This document shows, in pieces, positions 17,573 through 26,546 of a stretch of DNA of 64,000 bases. The position numbers and the translations under genes are program-made. Under the pieces are notes generated by a model that made no database searches, had not been told where the DNA came from, and saw nothing but the letters and a program-made list of their open reading frames with translations. Each line of letters opens with the position of its first letter. Within the stretch, counting starts at the first letter, position 1. Location of the stretch: contig JALHMB010000007.1 of NCBI GenBank assembly GCA_022844275.1, positions 186,001 to 250,000 on the forward strand. Reading direction: 5' to 3'. The DNA comes from Hyphomicrobiaceae bacterium (GTDB lineage Bacteria; Pseudomonadota; Alphaproteobacteria; Rhizobiales; Hyphomicrobiaceae).

Positions 17573-18601
17573 TCAGCCCCGCCTGACGAGGGCAGCCGGC
17601 GGCCTGTTCGCGGCGCGGCGATCGAGGTCGCGGGAAACGAGCCGCTGGACCTCATCGTTCGTCTCGCGCACGAGCGCGCGGTACGTCGCGATCGAGCGGT
17701 TAAGCTGATTGTAGAGGATGACTGCGGGGATTGCCGCGACGAGGCCGATGCCAGTGGCGAGCAGCGCTTCGGCAATACCCGGCGCGACGACGGCAAGGCT
17801 CGTCGTCTGCGACTTCGAGATGCCGATGAAGCTGTTCATGATGCCCCAGACCGTGCCGAACAGCCCGACGAATGGTCCGATCGCACCGACGGTCGCGAGC
17901 AGGCTCATGCCGCGCCGCATCCGCCGCGTGAGCGCGGCATCGAGACCCTGGAGCCGCGAGGCGACGCGCTCCTTGAGGCCGGCGCCGTTGAGCACATCGT
18001 CGGAGAGGTCGATCTCGGCCTGCGCAAGCTGGACCATGCCCTTCGCGACGAACGTCCGGCGAGTCAGATGCGCGGCTGCCGAATCGAGCGATGGCTCTTG
18101 CGCGAGAGCCCTGAGCCCGCGGTGCAGGCCGAAGCGTGCCGCAATCAGCTCCATGATCTTGGCGAGCCAGACTGTCCAGACCGCGAAGGATGCGACTGCG
18201 AGGCCGATCATCACGCCCTTCACGACGATGTCAGCCGCCATGAACATGCCCCAGGGCGAGAGGTCATGCGGCAGATGAGATCGATCGGCGCTTGCGGGAG
18301 CCGGCATTACCGGAACGCCGCCGGGCAGCGCGATTGTGCCCTGTGGGGCCTCGCCGGATACGGGCGCCTGCGGTGCTGTCGTCGGAAGGTCTACGGCGGG
18401 TCCGGGAGAGGGCGCGGCCGGCGAGGGCGCCTCCTGCGGCGCCGCTTGCGGTGCCACTTGGGCCATGGCCGGCATCTGCGCGAGGTTCATCGCCCAAAAG
18501 AGGCCCACGACAACGCATATCGAAAGTTGGCGCCCGCGCCGACCAGCCGTGACGATCGTGCCAGCCCCGGTCTGTTGAGCGCTGAAAACGGTGGTCCTCA
18601 C
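17573..18601 (-). CDS. exbB: Biopolymer transport protein ExbB (TonB energiser)
   Basis: This 342-residue protein starts with GTG at 18601 (GGGA about 8-10 bases upstream). It has a cleavable-looking leader or first helix, a long Pro/Ala-rich linker (residues 48-115) and three membrane helices: GVMIGLAVASFAVWTVWLAK, LLATVGAIGPFVGLFGTVWGIM and IAEALLATGIGLVAAIPAVI. The extended N-terminus is typical of alphaproteobacterial ExbB used with TonB. It forms an operon with exbD. An AT-rich spacer lies upstream. Confidence 0.93.
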   Translation of the reverse strand: MRTTVFSAQQTGAGTIVTAGRRGRQLSICVVVGLFWAMNLAQMPAMAQVAPQAAPQEAPSPAAPSPGPAVDLPTTAPQAPVSGEAPQGTIALPGGVPVMPAPASADRSHLPHDLSPWGMFMAADIVVKGVMIGLAVASFAVWTVWLAKIMELIAARFGLHRGLRALAQEPSLDSAAAHLTRRTFVAKGMVQLAQAEIDLSDDVLNGAGLKERVASRLQGLDAALTRRMRRGMSLLATVGAIGPFVGLFGTVWGIMNSFIGISKSQTTSLAVVAPGIAEALLATGIGLVAAIPAVILYNQLNRSIATYRALVRETNDEVQRLVSRDLDRRAANRPPAALVRRG

Positions 18602-19238
18602 GCAGCTTTTCCCTTGTGCGGCATTGCGGGCGACGTACCGCCCTCGTCCATCGGCCGAACGCTCTTAAGCGCTCCGGCGCGGGGCTGGCGCGCGCCACCC
18701 AAGGGGCCTTGCTACATTTGATGACTCCGGTAGTCTAGTTTTAGTTTGCCGCACTGCATAATGGGCCGCCACGCCGTGCATGGCGGTTGGATACAATTAT
18801 ACTTGACTAGAATAGTATAGATTAGTTTCCTGGCCGGGCGCTTGCCGGGTCCCGGCAGCACGCGGATCCGAAGGCTTATGTGGAGCAACACCGGATCCGA
18901 AATGGAACCGCCATCGAGGGGGATGGCGGCTCCTGTAAGGAAGCCGGTCTTGCGGCCGCTGTGGCCTGCGCCTGATCTCCGAAGGGTCCCTTGCCTCCCT
19001 TGCTGGAGATTTGCTCTGGTGCCGCTCGGCTTTGACTGGCTGCCCCGCGGGTGTCCGGGCATGTGACATGATCCCCCGATCATGTGCCGGGCATCCGCGG
19101 GCGAGGCCTGCATGTCTCCTGCCTGACCTCTGCACCGCCATGACTTGCGGCGTCACCGGATCGTGACAGTATGCGCTGACGCGACAGTCGATGCTCCGCG
19201 CGAAGAATCAAACAAGAAACATCACAGGAGAAACGCTC
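18602..19238. other. Gene-poor spacer upstream of exbB and the enolase-superfamily gene
   Basis: About 640 bases separate divergent exbB and the racemase-type gene. Contents seen: an AT-rich patch at about 18721-18835, which contrasts with the high-GC surroundings and may hold the exbB promoter; a 10-bp direct repeat CGGATCCGAA at 18863-18872 and 18892-18901; a possible SDR gene remnant; and a small hairpin ACATGATC-CCCC-GATCATGT near 19060-19085. No intact gene is supported. Confidence 0.5.
18894..18951 (-). pseudogene. Possible remnant of a short-chain dehydrogenase C-terminus
   Basis: The minus strand encodes KTGFLTGAAIPLDGGS, which closely resembles the conserved C-terminal stretch of classical SDR enzymes (SxxxTGxxxxVDGG). 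The open frame around it continues with unrelated low-quality sequence on both sides and has no Rossmann motif TGxxxGxG or catalytic YxxxK. This suggests a decayed 3' fragment of an SDR gene. The match is short, so chance remains possible. Confidence 0.35.
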
Positions 19239-20330
19239 ATGGCCGCCATCGAGAAGATTGAAGCCGGGTTCTATCGCGTGCCGCTGCCAGTCCCGCTTTC
19301 GGACTCGACGCACGGCACGATGACATCCTTCGAGCTGATCACCGCCCGCGTGCGCGATGCCGATGGCGCGGAAGGCGTCGGCTATACCTACACCACCGGC
19401 CACAATGGCGGCGCCGTGGCACGCCTCCTCGCGCGCGACATCCCCGAGATCGTCGGGCACGAGGACGCCGACCGCATCGAGCGGCTCTGGCAGAAAGTGT
19501 GGTGGGGCCTGCACTATGGCGGACGCGGGGGGCCGAGCGTGCTCGCGCAGTCGGCCTTCGACATGGCGCTCTGGGATCTCAAGGCGCGCCGCGCCAACCT
19601 GCCGCTATGGCGCCTGCTCGGCGGCCACGATCCGGCCGTGCCCTGCTATGCCGGCGGCATCGACCTTCATCTCACGGTCGACGATCTCATCAAGGAGCAC
19701 GATGCCAACCTCGCCAAGGGCTTCCGCGCCATCAAGATGAAGGCTGGGCGCCCGCGCATGTCGGAGGATGTGGAGCGCATCAAGGGTCTTAGAGGTTATC
19801 TCGGCGAGGGATTTCCGCTCATGGCCGATGCCAACATGGCCTGGACGGCCGACGAGGCCATTCGTCGCGCGCGGGCCTTCGAGCCGTACGGCCTCGTCTG
19901 GCTCGAGGAGCCGATCATCCCCGATGACGTCGCGGGCCACGCACGGGTCGTCGCCCACGGCGGCGTGCCCATCGCAACGGGAGAAAACCTGCGCTCGCTC
20001 TACGAGTTCAAGGCCCTCATTGCCGCCGGCGGCGTGAGCTTCCCCGAGCCGGATGTCACGAACTGCGGCGGCCCGACGGTTTTCATGAAGGTCGCGCACC
20101 TCGCCGAGGCCTTCAACCTGCCGGTCACGTCGCATGGCGCGCACGATGTGTCCGTGCACCTGCTCGCGGCTTGCCCCAATCGCAGCTTCCTCGAAATCCA
20201 CGGCTTCGGGCTCGACCGCTATATCGGTGAATCACTGCCGCTGCGGGAGGGCAATGCCATTGCACCGGACCGCCCTGGCCACGGCGTCAGCTTCGACTGG
20301 GCCGGCCTCAGCAAACACGCAGCGGCATAG
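19239..20330 (+). CDS. Mandelate racemase/muconate lactonizing enzyme family protein
   Basis: This 363-residue enolase-superfamily enzyme abstracts a proton alpha to a carboxylate, stabilised by a magnesium ion. Visible residues: KMK at 166-168 (the KxK catalytic pair), metal ligands D197 (LMADANMAW), E223 (WLEEP) and E249 (TGENL), and H299 in TSHGAHD as a likely second base. The N-terminal capping domain spans about residues 1-125. The ATG at 19239 has AGGAG eight bases upstream. The substrate, probably an acid sugar or similar, cannot be read from sequence. Confidence 0.92.
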   Translation: MAAIEKIEAGFYRVPLPVPLSDSTHGTMTSFELITARVRDADGAEGVGYTYTTGHNGGAVARLLARDIPEIVGHEDADRIERLWQKVWWGLHYGGRGGPSVLAQSAFDMALWDLKARRANLPLWRLLGGHDPAVPCYAGGIDLHLTVDDLIKEHDANLAKGFRAIKMKAGRPRMSEDVERIKGLRGYLGEGFPLMADANMAWTADEAIRRARAFEPYGLVWLEEPIIPDDVAGHARVVAHGGVPIATGENLRSLYEFKALIAAGGVSFPEPDVTNCGGPTVFMKVAHLAEAFNLPVTSHGAHDVSVHLLAACPNRSFLEIHGFGLDRYIGESLPLREGNAIAPDRPGHGVSFDWAGLSKHAAA

Positions 20331-20342
20331 CCTTGCGTGCAC

Positions 20343-20531
20343 TCATTTCTTGGCGACGCGCTCGGGCTTACCCTTGCGCTTCGTCTTGGCCATCTTCTTG
20401 AGCTCGGTCTCGCTCATGCTCTCGACCATCCCGCGAGAGGCGCCCCTGAGCTTGCTCTTCTTGACCTCGCCGCGCTTGGCCGCGAGTGCCGCGCCGGCTG
20501 CCTTCTGCTGTGCCTTTGATTTGGCTGGCAT
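20343..20531 (-). CDS. DUF3008 family small basic protein
   Basis: This 62-residue, very lysine-rich protein reads MPAKSKAQQKAAGAALAAKRG at the start, then SKLRGASRGMVESMSETELKKMA and KRKGKPERVAKK, the standard layout of DUF3008. Function is unknown; its basic and helical character suggests nucleic-acid association or a stress role. GGAG lies close upstream of the ATG. It converges on the racemase-type gene with a 12-bp gap and is divergent from sodC. Confidence 0.88.
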   Translation of the reverse strand: MPAKSKAQQKAAGAALAAKRGEVKKSKLRGASRGMVESMSETELKKMAKTKRKGKPERVAKK

Positions 20532-20647
20532 GGCCGTTCTCCGCTAAAGTTTATTTTACGCGCAACGCGCGCGCCTGCGAATCGTTCAGGTGGGGAGCAA
20601 TTCATCACTGTAACGGTTCGCCAAGATCAACATTCGGGAGGTTCGAC

Positions 20648-21160
20648 ATGATGAGGCCACTACTCGCCTGCACTGCCGCCATTGCCCTCGCCGCAACGGC
20701 TGCCGTCGCTCAGGATACGACGAGCGCCACGGCGACGTTCATCAGCAAGGCAGGTAAGGAGGCCGGTACCGCGAAGCTGACCGGCACCGACAAGGGCGTT
20801 CTCATCGAACTCAACGTGAGTGGACTACCTGCAGGCCAGTGGGTTGGCTTCCATGTGCACGAGACCGGCAATTGTGATCACTCGGGCGGTCATATGTCCG
20901 CCGGCGGGCACTTCAATCCGGCCAAAGCGGCACACGGCTTCAACGACGCCAAGGGACCACACGCCGGCGACATGCCGAACCAGTTCATTGCCGCCGACGG
21001 CACACTGAAGGCGCAGGTATTCAATTCGTTCGTAACGCTCGACAAGGGCGACAACGCCATTCGCGGCAAGGCGCTGATGATCCACGGCAAGGCCGATGAC
21101 TACAAGACCCAGCCGACCGGCGATGCGGGCGATCGTCAAGCCTGCGGCGTGATTAAGTAG
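20648..21160 (+). CDS. sodC: Periplasmic superoxide dismutase [Cu-Zn]
   Basis: This 170-residue enzyme has a signal peptide (MMRPLLACTAAIALAATAAVAQ). Copper and zinc ligands are visible: H69 and H71 in GFHVHETGNC, H88, H96, H105, D108 and H146 (MIHGKADD). C76 and C166 (RQACGVI) would form the conserved disulphide. It dismutates superoxide in the periplasm. GGGAGG precedes the ATG at 20648; the frame is open upstream but without signal-peptide logic. Confidence 0.95.
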   Translation: MMRPLLACTAAIALAATAAVAQDTTSATATFISKAGKEAGTAKLTGTDKGVLIELNVSGLPAGQWVGFHVHETGNCDHSGGHMSAGGHFNPAKAAHGFNDAKGPHAGDMPNQFIAADGTLKAQVFNSFVTLDKGDNAIRGKALMIHGKADDYKTQPTGDAGDRQACGVIK

Positions 21161-21197
21161 GATTCGCACACCACTCCGCGCGCGAGGGGCTTCTATT

Positions 21198-22130
21198 TCA
21201 GCGCTTCGCGCGCACGAGACGATCGGCAACGATGCCCACCGCGACAAGGCCGATGCCGGCGAATTGTACGGCCGTCAATTGCTCGCCGAGGAGCAGGACG
21301 CCGACAATAACGACCGTCACCAGCTCCAGACTGACGATGATCGAGTAGCGCCCCGCGCTGAGGCGCGGCAACGCATAGGCGAACGAGGCGATCTGGATCG
21401 CGCCACCGATGAGGCCGATGGCAAATAGGCTCGGCCACGCGGACGCTTTCGGGATCAACGAGGCGCCGAACAGCAACGCCGCAACCGTATACCCGCACCC
21501 AAGCCCTAGATAGATTGAGCTGGCGCCAGCGAATGGTGATGCCTGCCGCGTGTAGCGGTACGCGATTGCAACGTACGCGCTGAAGATGATCGGTGTCGCC
21601 AGCACACAGGCGAGACCAACTGGATCGGCATTGCCGAGGCCAAGCGTGGGCCACCCGGCGAGCAGGGCTCCAAAGAAAATAAGCGTTACAGCAGCGATCG
21701 ATTGCCACCGAATATGCAGCGCATGGACATAGCGATCGAGAACGAGGGTGATCATCGGGTAGACGAAGAATACCGTGACGACGACGCTGGACGGCACGGT
21801 CTGCACGGCGCGGAAGTAGGTGTAGGTTTGCGCGACACCGAGCGTAATACCGTTGAGAAAAAGACCGCGTCCCGCGCCGAACCATTCCGCGCGGAGATTT
21901 TGGCTCGTCCACCAGGCGAGAGGAATGAGCACTCCCAGCGCGATCCAATAGCGCCAGAAGAGCACGGACGAGACTTCCATGCCACTCTGGTAGAGACCGA
22001 TCGCGAAATACGGCACGGTGCCGACGAGCGAAGATCCGAGCGCGGCAGCGGCCACGGCGCGCGCTTCTCCGCCAGGGGCGGCCTGGGTTTGCCCAACCGG
22101 GGACTGACCAGCTTTGGTCTGAGCGGACAT
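21198..22130 (-). CDS. EamA family (drug/metabolite transporter) permease
   Basis: This 310-residue membrane protein has about ten hydrophobic helices in two EamA repeats. The second repeat begins near residue 170 (GLACVLATPIIFSAYVAIAYRY) and ends with the conserved pattern LLLGEQLTAVQFAGIGLVAVGI. Likely an exporter of small metabolites; substrate unknown. The ATG at 22130 is used; a TTG at 22142 is possible and neither has a strong ribosome site. Confidence 0.9.
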   Translation of the reverse strand: MSAQTKAGQSPVGQTQAAPGGEARAVAAAALGSSLVGTVPYFAIGLYQSGMEVSSVLFWRYWIALGVLIPLAWWTSQNLRAEWFGAGRGLFLNGITLGVAQTYTYFRAVQTVPSSVVVTVFFVYPMITLVLDRYVHALHIRWQSIAAVTLIFFGALLAGWPTLGLGNADPVGLACVLATPIIFSAYVAIAYRYTRQASPFAGASSIYLGLGCGYTVAALLFGASLIPKASAWPSLFAIGLIGGAIQIASFAYALPRLSAGRYSIIVSLELVTVVIVGVLLLGEQLTAVQFAGIGLVAVGIVADRLVRAKR

Positions 22131-22257
22131 GAGACGAGCCAATTTCGGTTGTGGCGGCGGATAAGCCTCGAAGCAGCAGACCGCCGCTTATAACCTTAGT
22201 CCTGGAGCAGAGCGATGCAGCTTGCTCGCAACCGCAGCAATGGCAGCAGCCGGCGTC

Positions 22258-24021
22258 TCAAGCCGCAACCAGATCCGCGACCTCGCGCATCGGCGCCGGA
22301 TTGCTGCCGAGCAGGAGATCGGCGATCCGATCCTCGCCGCGGCCGGCTTCGAGCGCGAAGGGATCGCGCGCCGCGAGCCGATGATCGAGCACCAGCCGCG
22401 CGAGCAGCAAGCGGCGGGCATCCCCACGCTGCTTCTGGATGCGGTCAGCTTCCCAGGCGAGATAGACCGCGCTCGCGACGTGATAGAGCACACTCGTCGC
22501 GCGGCGCGCATCGGCTTCGTTGCTGGCCTCGCGGGCAACACGCTGCGCGAAGCCGATGGCGGCATCGACATTGCGGCGCAGGCGGTCGCGGAAGGCCACG
22601 GGCACGCCAGGGCTCTCATCGAGACGCACAGCGAGATCAGCGGAGAGCGCCGCCTCGGCGCTATGCCGGCCCACAGCACGGGTCAGGGCATCGAGAGCGA
22701 CGATGTTGCCTGTTCCTTCCCAGATCGAACCGAGGTGAGCATCGCGCAATAGGCGCGCGCAGGCGAACTCCTCTACATAGCCAATGCCGCCGCGGAACTC
22801 GAGCGCATCGCCGGTCATCTTCCGTGCATCACGCGTCGAGCGGTACTTGAGAACGGGCGTCAGCATCCGAACGAGCGCCGCCGCTTCCTGGCTGCCACCG
22901 AGCTCGGCGCGGTCGAGCGCGTCTGCGGTCACGAAGCACATGGAAAGCGCCTGCTCGAGCGGCAGGATGAGCTTCAGAAGCTGGCGGCGCGCGAGTGGCA
23001 GCTCGATGATCCGGCGACCGAAGGCGCTGCGGCCGTGCGCCACGGTCAGCGCATCGTGCAGTGCGCGACGCATGAGCGCCGTCGACTTGACGCCGTTCGA
23101 GAGCCGCGACCAGTTGACCATCTCCGCCATCTGCACGAAGCCGCGGTCGAGCTTACCCACGGCATAGGCAACGGCGCCTTCGAGCTTGATCTCACCCGAG
23201 GCCATGGAGCGCGTGCCGAGCTTGTCCTTGAGCCGCACGATCCGATAGCTGTTCACGCTGCCATCATCGAGATGGCGCGGCATGAGGAAGAGCCCGACGC
23301 CGCGCGTGCCGCCGACGGCACCTTCGGGACGCGCCAGCAGCATGGCGATCTCGGCATCCGCGTTCGAGCAGAACCACTTGTCGCCATAGAGCCGCCAGTG
23401 GTCGCCTTCCGGCTTGGCGACCGTCGTCAGGCTGCCGACATCCGAACCGCCCTCCTTCTCAGTCATGAACTGCGCGCCCTGCGTGAGGCGGCTCATATCC
23501 GTTTCGGTGAGACGATCGAGGTACTTCGACTTGAGCACCTCATCACCGTAACGCGAGAGCAGCATCGCTGCGCCGTCCGTTACGTTCAGCGGACAGCCCA
23601 TGCCAAACTCGGCCTGGTTGAAGAGATAGGTGAAGGCGTGCTTTGCCGCGGCTGGGTACGTGCCGGACCAACCGAGAATGCCCTTCCGATGTGACATGGC
23701 ATGAATGCCGAACTCACCAAAGCCGACGCGCTCGAGCTCGCGGTAGGCGGGGTGATATTCGATGTGCTGAACATCATTGCCGAAGCGGTCGCGGGCATGG
23801 AGTATCGGCGGATGGCGATCGGCGAGACGGGCGCAACTGTCGAGATGATCCCCGGCGAGCGCACCGAGGCGGTCGAGATGCGGCTCGATGTGCGCGAGAA
23901 TAGTCTGCGGCAGATGGATGCGCAGCAGATCCATGAGCGAGGGATCGGCTCGGAAGAAGTTGAGCCCCGTCGTATCGGGCGCGATCGCGCCGGTACGGGA
24001 AGGCGAAGCCGTCGCTGCCAT
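22258..24021 (-). CDS. Acyl-CoA dehydrogenase family protein, AidB-like
   Basis: This 587-residue flavoprotein is longer than ordinary acyl-CoA dehydrogenases (about 380). It has the AidB-type layout: an N-terminal helical part, QFMTEKEGGSDVGSL and LKDKLGTRSMASGEIKLEGA of the middle domain, MAEMVNWSRLSNGVKSTALMRRAL, and RDAHLGSIWEGTGNIVALDAL, followed by an extra C-terminal helical domain. AidB binds FAD and DNA in E. coli, but many homologues are true dehydrogenases, so function is open. GAGGAG lies just before the ATG. An XRE regulator is upstream on the same strand. Confidence 0.88.
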   Translation of the reverse strand: MAATASPSRTGAIAPDTTGLNFFRADPSLMDLLRIHLPQTILAHIEPHLDRLGALAGDHLDSCARLADRHPPILHARDRFGNDVQHIEYHPAYRELERVGFGEFGIHAMSHRKGILGWSGTYPAAAKHAFTYLFNQAEFGMGCPLNVTDGAAMLLSRYGDEVLKSKYLDRLTETDMSRLTQGAQFMTEKEGGSDVGSLTTVAKPEGDHWRLYGDKWFCSNADAEIAMLLARPEGAVGGTRGVGLFLMPRHLDDGSVNSYRIVRLKDKLGTRSMASGEIKLEGAVAYAVGKLDRGFVQMAEMVNWSRLSNGVKSTALMRRALHDALTVAHGRSAFGRRIIELPLARRQLLKLILPLEQALSMCFVTADALDRAELGGSQEAAALVRMLTPVLKYRSTRDARKMTGDALEFRGGIGYVEEFACARLLRDAHLGSIWEGTGNIVALDALTRAVGRHSAEAALSADLAVRLDESPGVPVAFRDRLRRNVDAAIGFAQRVAREASNEADARRATSVLYHVASAVYLAWEADRIQKQRGDARRLLLARLVLDHRLAARDPFALEAGRGEDRIADLLLGSNPAPMREVADLVAA

Positions 24022-24097
24022 ATGCGCGCTCCTCAAAACAAAAACGGTGCGCGGCGCTCGTGCACCGGCACCGCTTTCACCCCTTAGTGTATCGCGC

Positions 24098-24571
24098 TCA
24101 GCCTGACGGCGCCTCATATTCACCGCTGCCTACCTCGTCGGCGAGCGAGCGCACGAGATCGAGCACGGACTTGCGCACCTTCGGATCCGTGATGCGCGAG
24201 AAAGCCCGGTTGAGCTCCAGCCCCTCGCGGCTGCTCAGGAACTCGAAGACGTGACTGTCGGATGAGCGCTCGGCGAAGCCCGGAGCTGCGCTCTGAGCGC
24301 CGCTGACCGGCGCGTCCTCGTAGAAAAATTGAACGGGCACGCCGAGCACCCGTGAAAGCTCGAACAGGCGGCTCGCGCCGATGCGGTTTATGCCCTTTTC
24401 GTACTTCTGTACCTGCTGGAACGTCAGGCCGAGGCGTTCGCCAAGCTTCTCCTGGCTGATGCCGATCAGCATGCGCTGAAGCCGCACACGGTTACCCACA
24501 TGAATATCGACCGGGTTCGGCCGGCGGGTGCCCCGCTCCAACGCCTCGCCGTCGTCCGACGGATCAACCAT
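24098..24571 (-). CDS. XRE family transcriptional regulator (PraR/PhrR-like)
   Basis: This 157-residue protein has a helix-turn-helix at residues 22-80: VGNRVRLQRMLIGISQEKLGERLG, FQQVQKYEKGINRIGASRLFELSRVLGVPVQFFYED. This arrangement is that of rhizobial PraR/PhrR regulators. The C-terminal half ends in a helix with FSRITDPKVRKSVLDLVRSLADE. AGGGGGA precedes the ATG at 24571. It may control the AidB-like gene 76 bp downstream or the divergent carboxyltransferase gene (inference from position). Confidence 0.9.
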   Translation of the reverse strand: MVDPSDDGEALERGTRRPNPVDIHVGNRVRLQRMLIGISQEKLGERLGLTFQQVQKYEKGINRIGASRLFELSRVLGVPVQFFYEDAPVSGAQSAAPGFAERSSDSHVFEFLSSREGLELNRAFSRITDPKVRKSVLDLVRSLADEVGSGEYEAPSG

Positions 24572-24842
24572 GGCATCCCCCTGAAAAAACCAACTCGAAC
24601 CCCAGTCATCCGCATCATGCCTATGCAGACGTGCGCAATTCCTAGGTGTGGGTTGTGGCTTCGTCAACCACATGATGCGGCTCGGCTGTTAGTGCCGCAC
24701 CCGTCTCACAGCGGTTCAGGAGGGAATTCCTAATTGGGAGCGGAAAGCGAGCCTTGCCGATGCCCGGCCTGCCTCGTAGTTAAAATAGCGCAAGAGCAAT
24801 AAGACGTTCGGCGCTCGGTCGTCGAGGAAGGGCAGGACGCTC

Positions 24843-26450
24843 ATGGCGAGGCTGAAAACAGCGATCAACACCGCCTCGGAAGACTATGCGGCTAACCGCG
24901 CGGAAATGGCGGCTCTCGTCGCGGACCTCTCGGAGAAGCGCTGCGCCGCCACGGTAGGCGGCCCCGAGCGCCTGCGTGAACGCCACCTAGCCCGCGGCAA
25001 GCTCCTGCCGCGCGACCGCGTGCTAGGGCTGATCGACCCCGGCTCGCCGTTCCTCGAGCTCTCACAGCTCGCTGCCTATGACATGTACGGCGGCGATATT
25101 CACGGCGCGGGTGTCATCACCGGCATTGGCCGCATCGCCGGGCGGCTCTGCATGATCGTTTGCAATGACGCGACCATCAAAGGCGGCACGTACTATCCCC
25201 TGACGGTAAAGAAGCACCTCCGCGCGCAGGAGATCGCGTGGGAGAACGGCCTCCCCTGTCTCTATCTCGTCGATTCCGGGGGCGCAAACCTGCCGCACTG
25301 GACGGATGTCTTCCCTGATCGCGATCACTTCGGCCGTATCTTCTACAATCAGGCGCGCATGTCGGCGGATGGCATTCCTCAAATCGCCGTGGTCATGGGC
25401 TCGTGCACGGCGGGCGGCGCCTACGTGCCGGCCATGTCCGACGAAACCATCATCGTGCGCCGCCAGGGCACGATCTTTCTTGGCGGACCGCCACTGGTGA
25501 AAGCGGCAACGGGCGAGGACGTTTCGGCAGAGGATCTCGGTGGCGCCGATGTGCACACGCGCCTCTCTGGCGTTGCGGATCACTATGCGCTCAACGATCG
25601 CCATGCACTCGATATTGCGCGCGGCATCATCGGCACGCTTCCGGCGCGCGCGGGCGCCACGACGCCGGCGCGCGCTTCCGTGCCTCCAGCCTATGATCCG
25701 GCAGAGCTTGATGGTGTCGTACCCGCCTCGCTGATGACGCAGTACGACACCCGCGAGATCATCGCGCGCATCGTCGACGGCTCGGAGATGCACGAGTTCA
25801 AGAAGAACTACGGCACGACGCTGGTCACGGGTTTTGCCCACATCGAGGGCCAGCCTGTCGCGATCCTCGCCAACAACGGCATTCTCTACTCGGAGACCGC
25901 GCAAAAGGCCGCGCACTTCATCGAACTCGCCTGCCAGCGCAGATCGCCGCTGCTCTTTCTGCAGAACATCACGGGCTTCATGGTCGGCCGCGACGCCGAG
26001 GTCGGCGGCATTGCACGGCACGGCGCCAAGATGGTGATGGCCGTCGCCAATGCCGATGTCCCGAAGCTCACGCTGGTCATCGGCGGCAGTTACGGCGCCG
26101 GCAACTACGCCATGTGCGGGCGCGCCTACGGTCCACGCTTCCTTTTCACTTGGCCCAATGCACGCGTCTCGGTAATGGGCGGGCAGCAGGCAGCAAGCGT
26201 GCTAGCGACCGTGCGACGCGACAACATGAAGGCTGAGGGAAAGGACTGGTCGCAGGCCGAAGAGGAAGCCTTCAAGCAGCCCATGCTCGACGCCTACGAA
26301 CACCAAGGGCAGCCTTACTATGGCACTGCCCGGCTCTGGGATGACGGCATCATCGCACCCTCGGAAACGCGGCGCGTCCTCGGCCTTGCGCTCGCCGTAT
26401 GCTTCGAGCGACCTATCGCCGAAACGAAGTTCGGCGTGTTCAGGATGTAG
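24843..26450 (+). CDS. Acyl-CoA carboxylase carboxyltransferase subunit, methylcrotonyl-CoA carboxylase beta type
   Basis: This 535-residue protein has the length and layout of MCC beta: [35 protein letters not shown], then the N-crotonase half with [33 protein letters not shown] and [16 protein letters not shown]. The C-half has [15 protein letters not shown] and [24 protein letters not shown]. It would transfer carboxyl from biotin to an acyl-CoA, as in leucine degradation. No biotin-carboxylase subunit, enoyl hydratase or lyase gene of a liu operon follows, so its partner must be elsewhere. Confidence 0.93.
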   Translation: MARLKTAINTASEDYAANRAEMAALVADLSEKRCAATVGGPERLRERHLARGKLLPRDRVLGLIDPGSPFLELSQLAAYDMYGGDIHGAGVITGIGRIAGRLCMIVCNDATIKGGTYYPLTVKKHLRAQEIAWENGLPCLYLVDSGGANLPHWTDVFPDRDHFGRIFYNQARMSADGIPQIAVVMGSCTAGGAYVPAMSDETIIVRRQGTIFLGGPPLVKAATGEDVSAEDLGGADVHTRLSGVADHYALNDRHALDIARGIIGTLPARAGATTPARASVPPAYDPAELDGVVPASLMTQYDTREIIARIVDGSEMHEFKKNYGTTLVTGFAHIEGQPVAILANNGILYSETAQKAAHFIELACQRRSPLLFLQNITGFMVGRDAEVGGIARHGAKMVMAVANADVPKLTLVIGGSYGAGNYAMCGRAYGPRFLFTWPNARVSVMGGQQAASVLATVRRDNMKAEGKDWSQAEEEAFKQPMLDAYEHQGQPYYGTARLWDDGIIAPSETRRVLGLALAVCFERPIAETKFGVFRM

Positions 26451-26546
26451 TGGCGGTTCGCCTACTGCCAGAGCCCCAGTCGGTCCCAATCGGGCAGATG
26501 GGAACGCGGGACGCACGCGCGCGCAGGGCGCATGGTCTTTGCGCTT

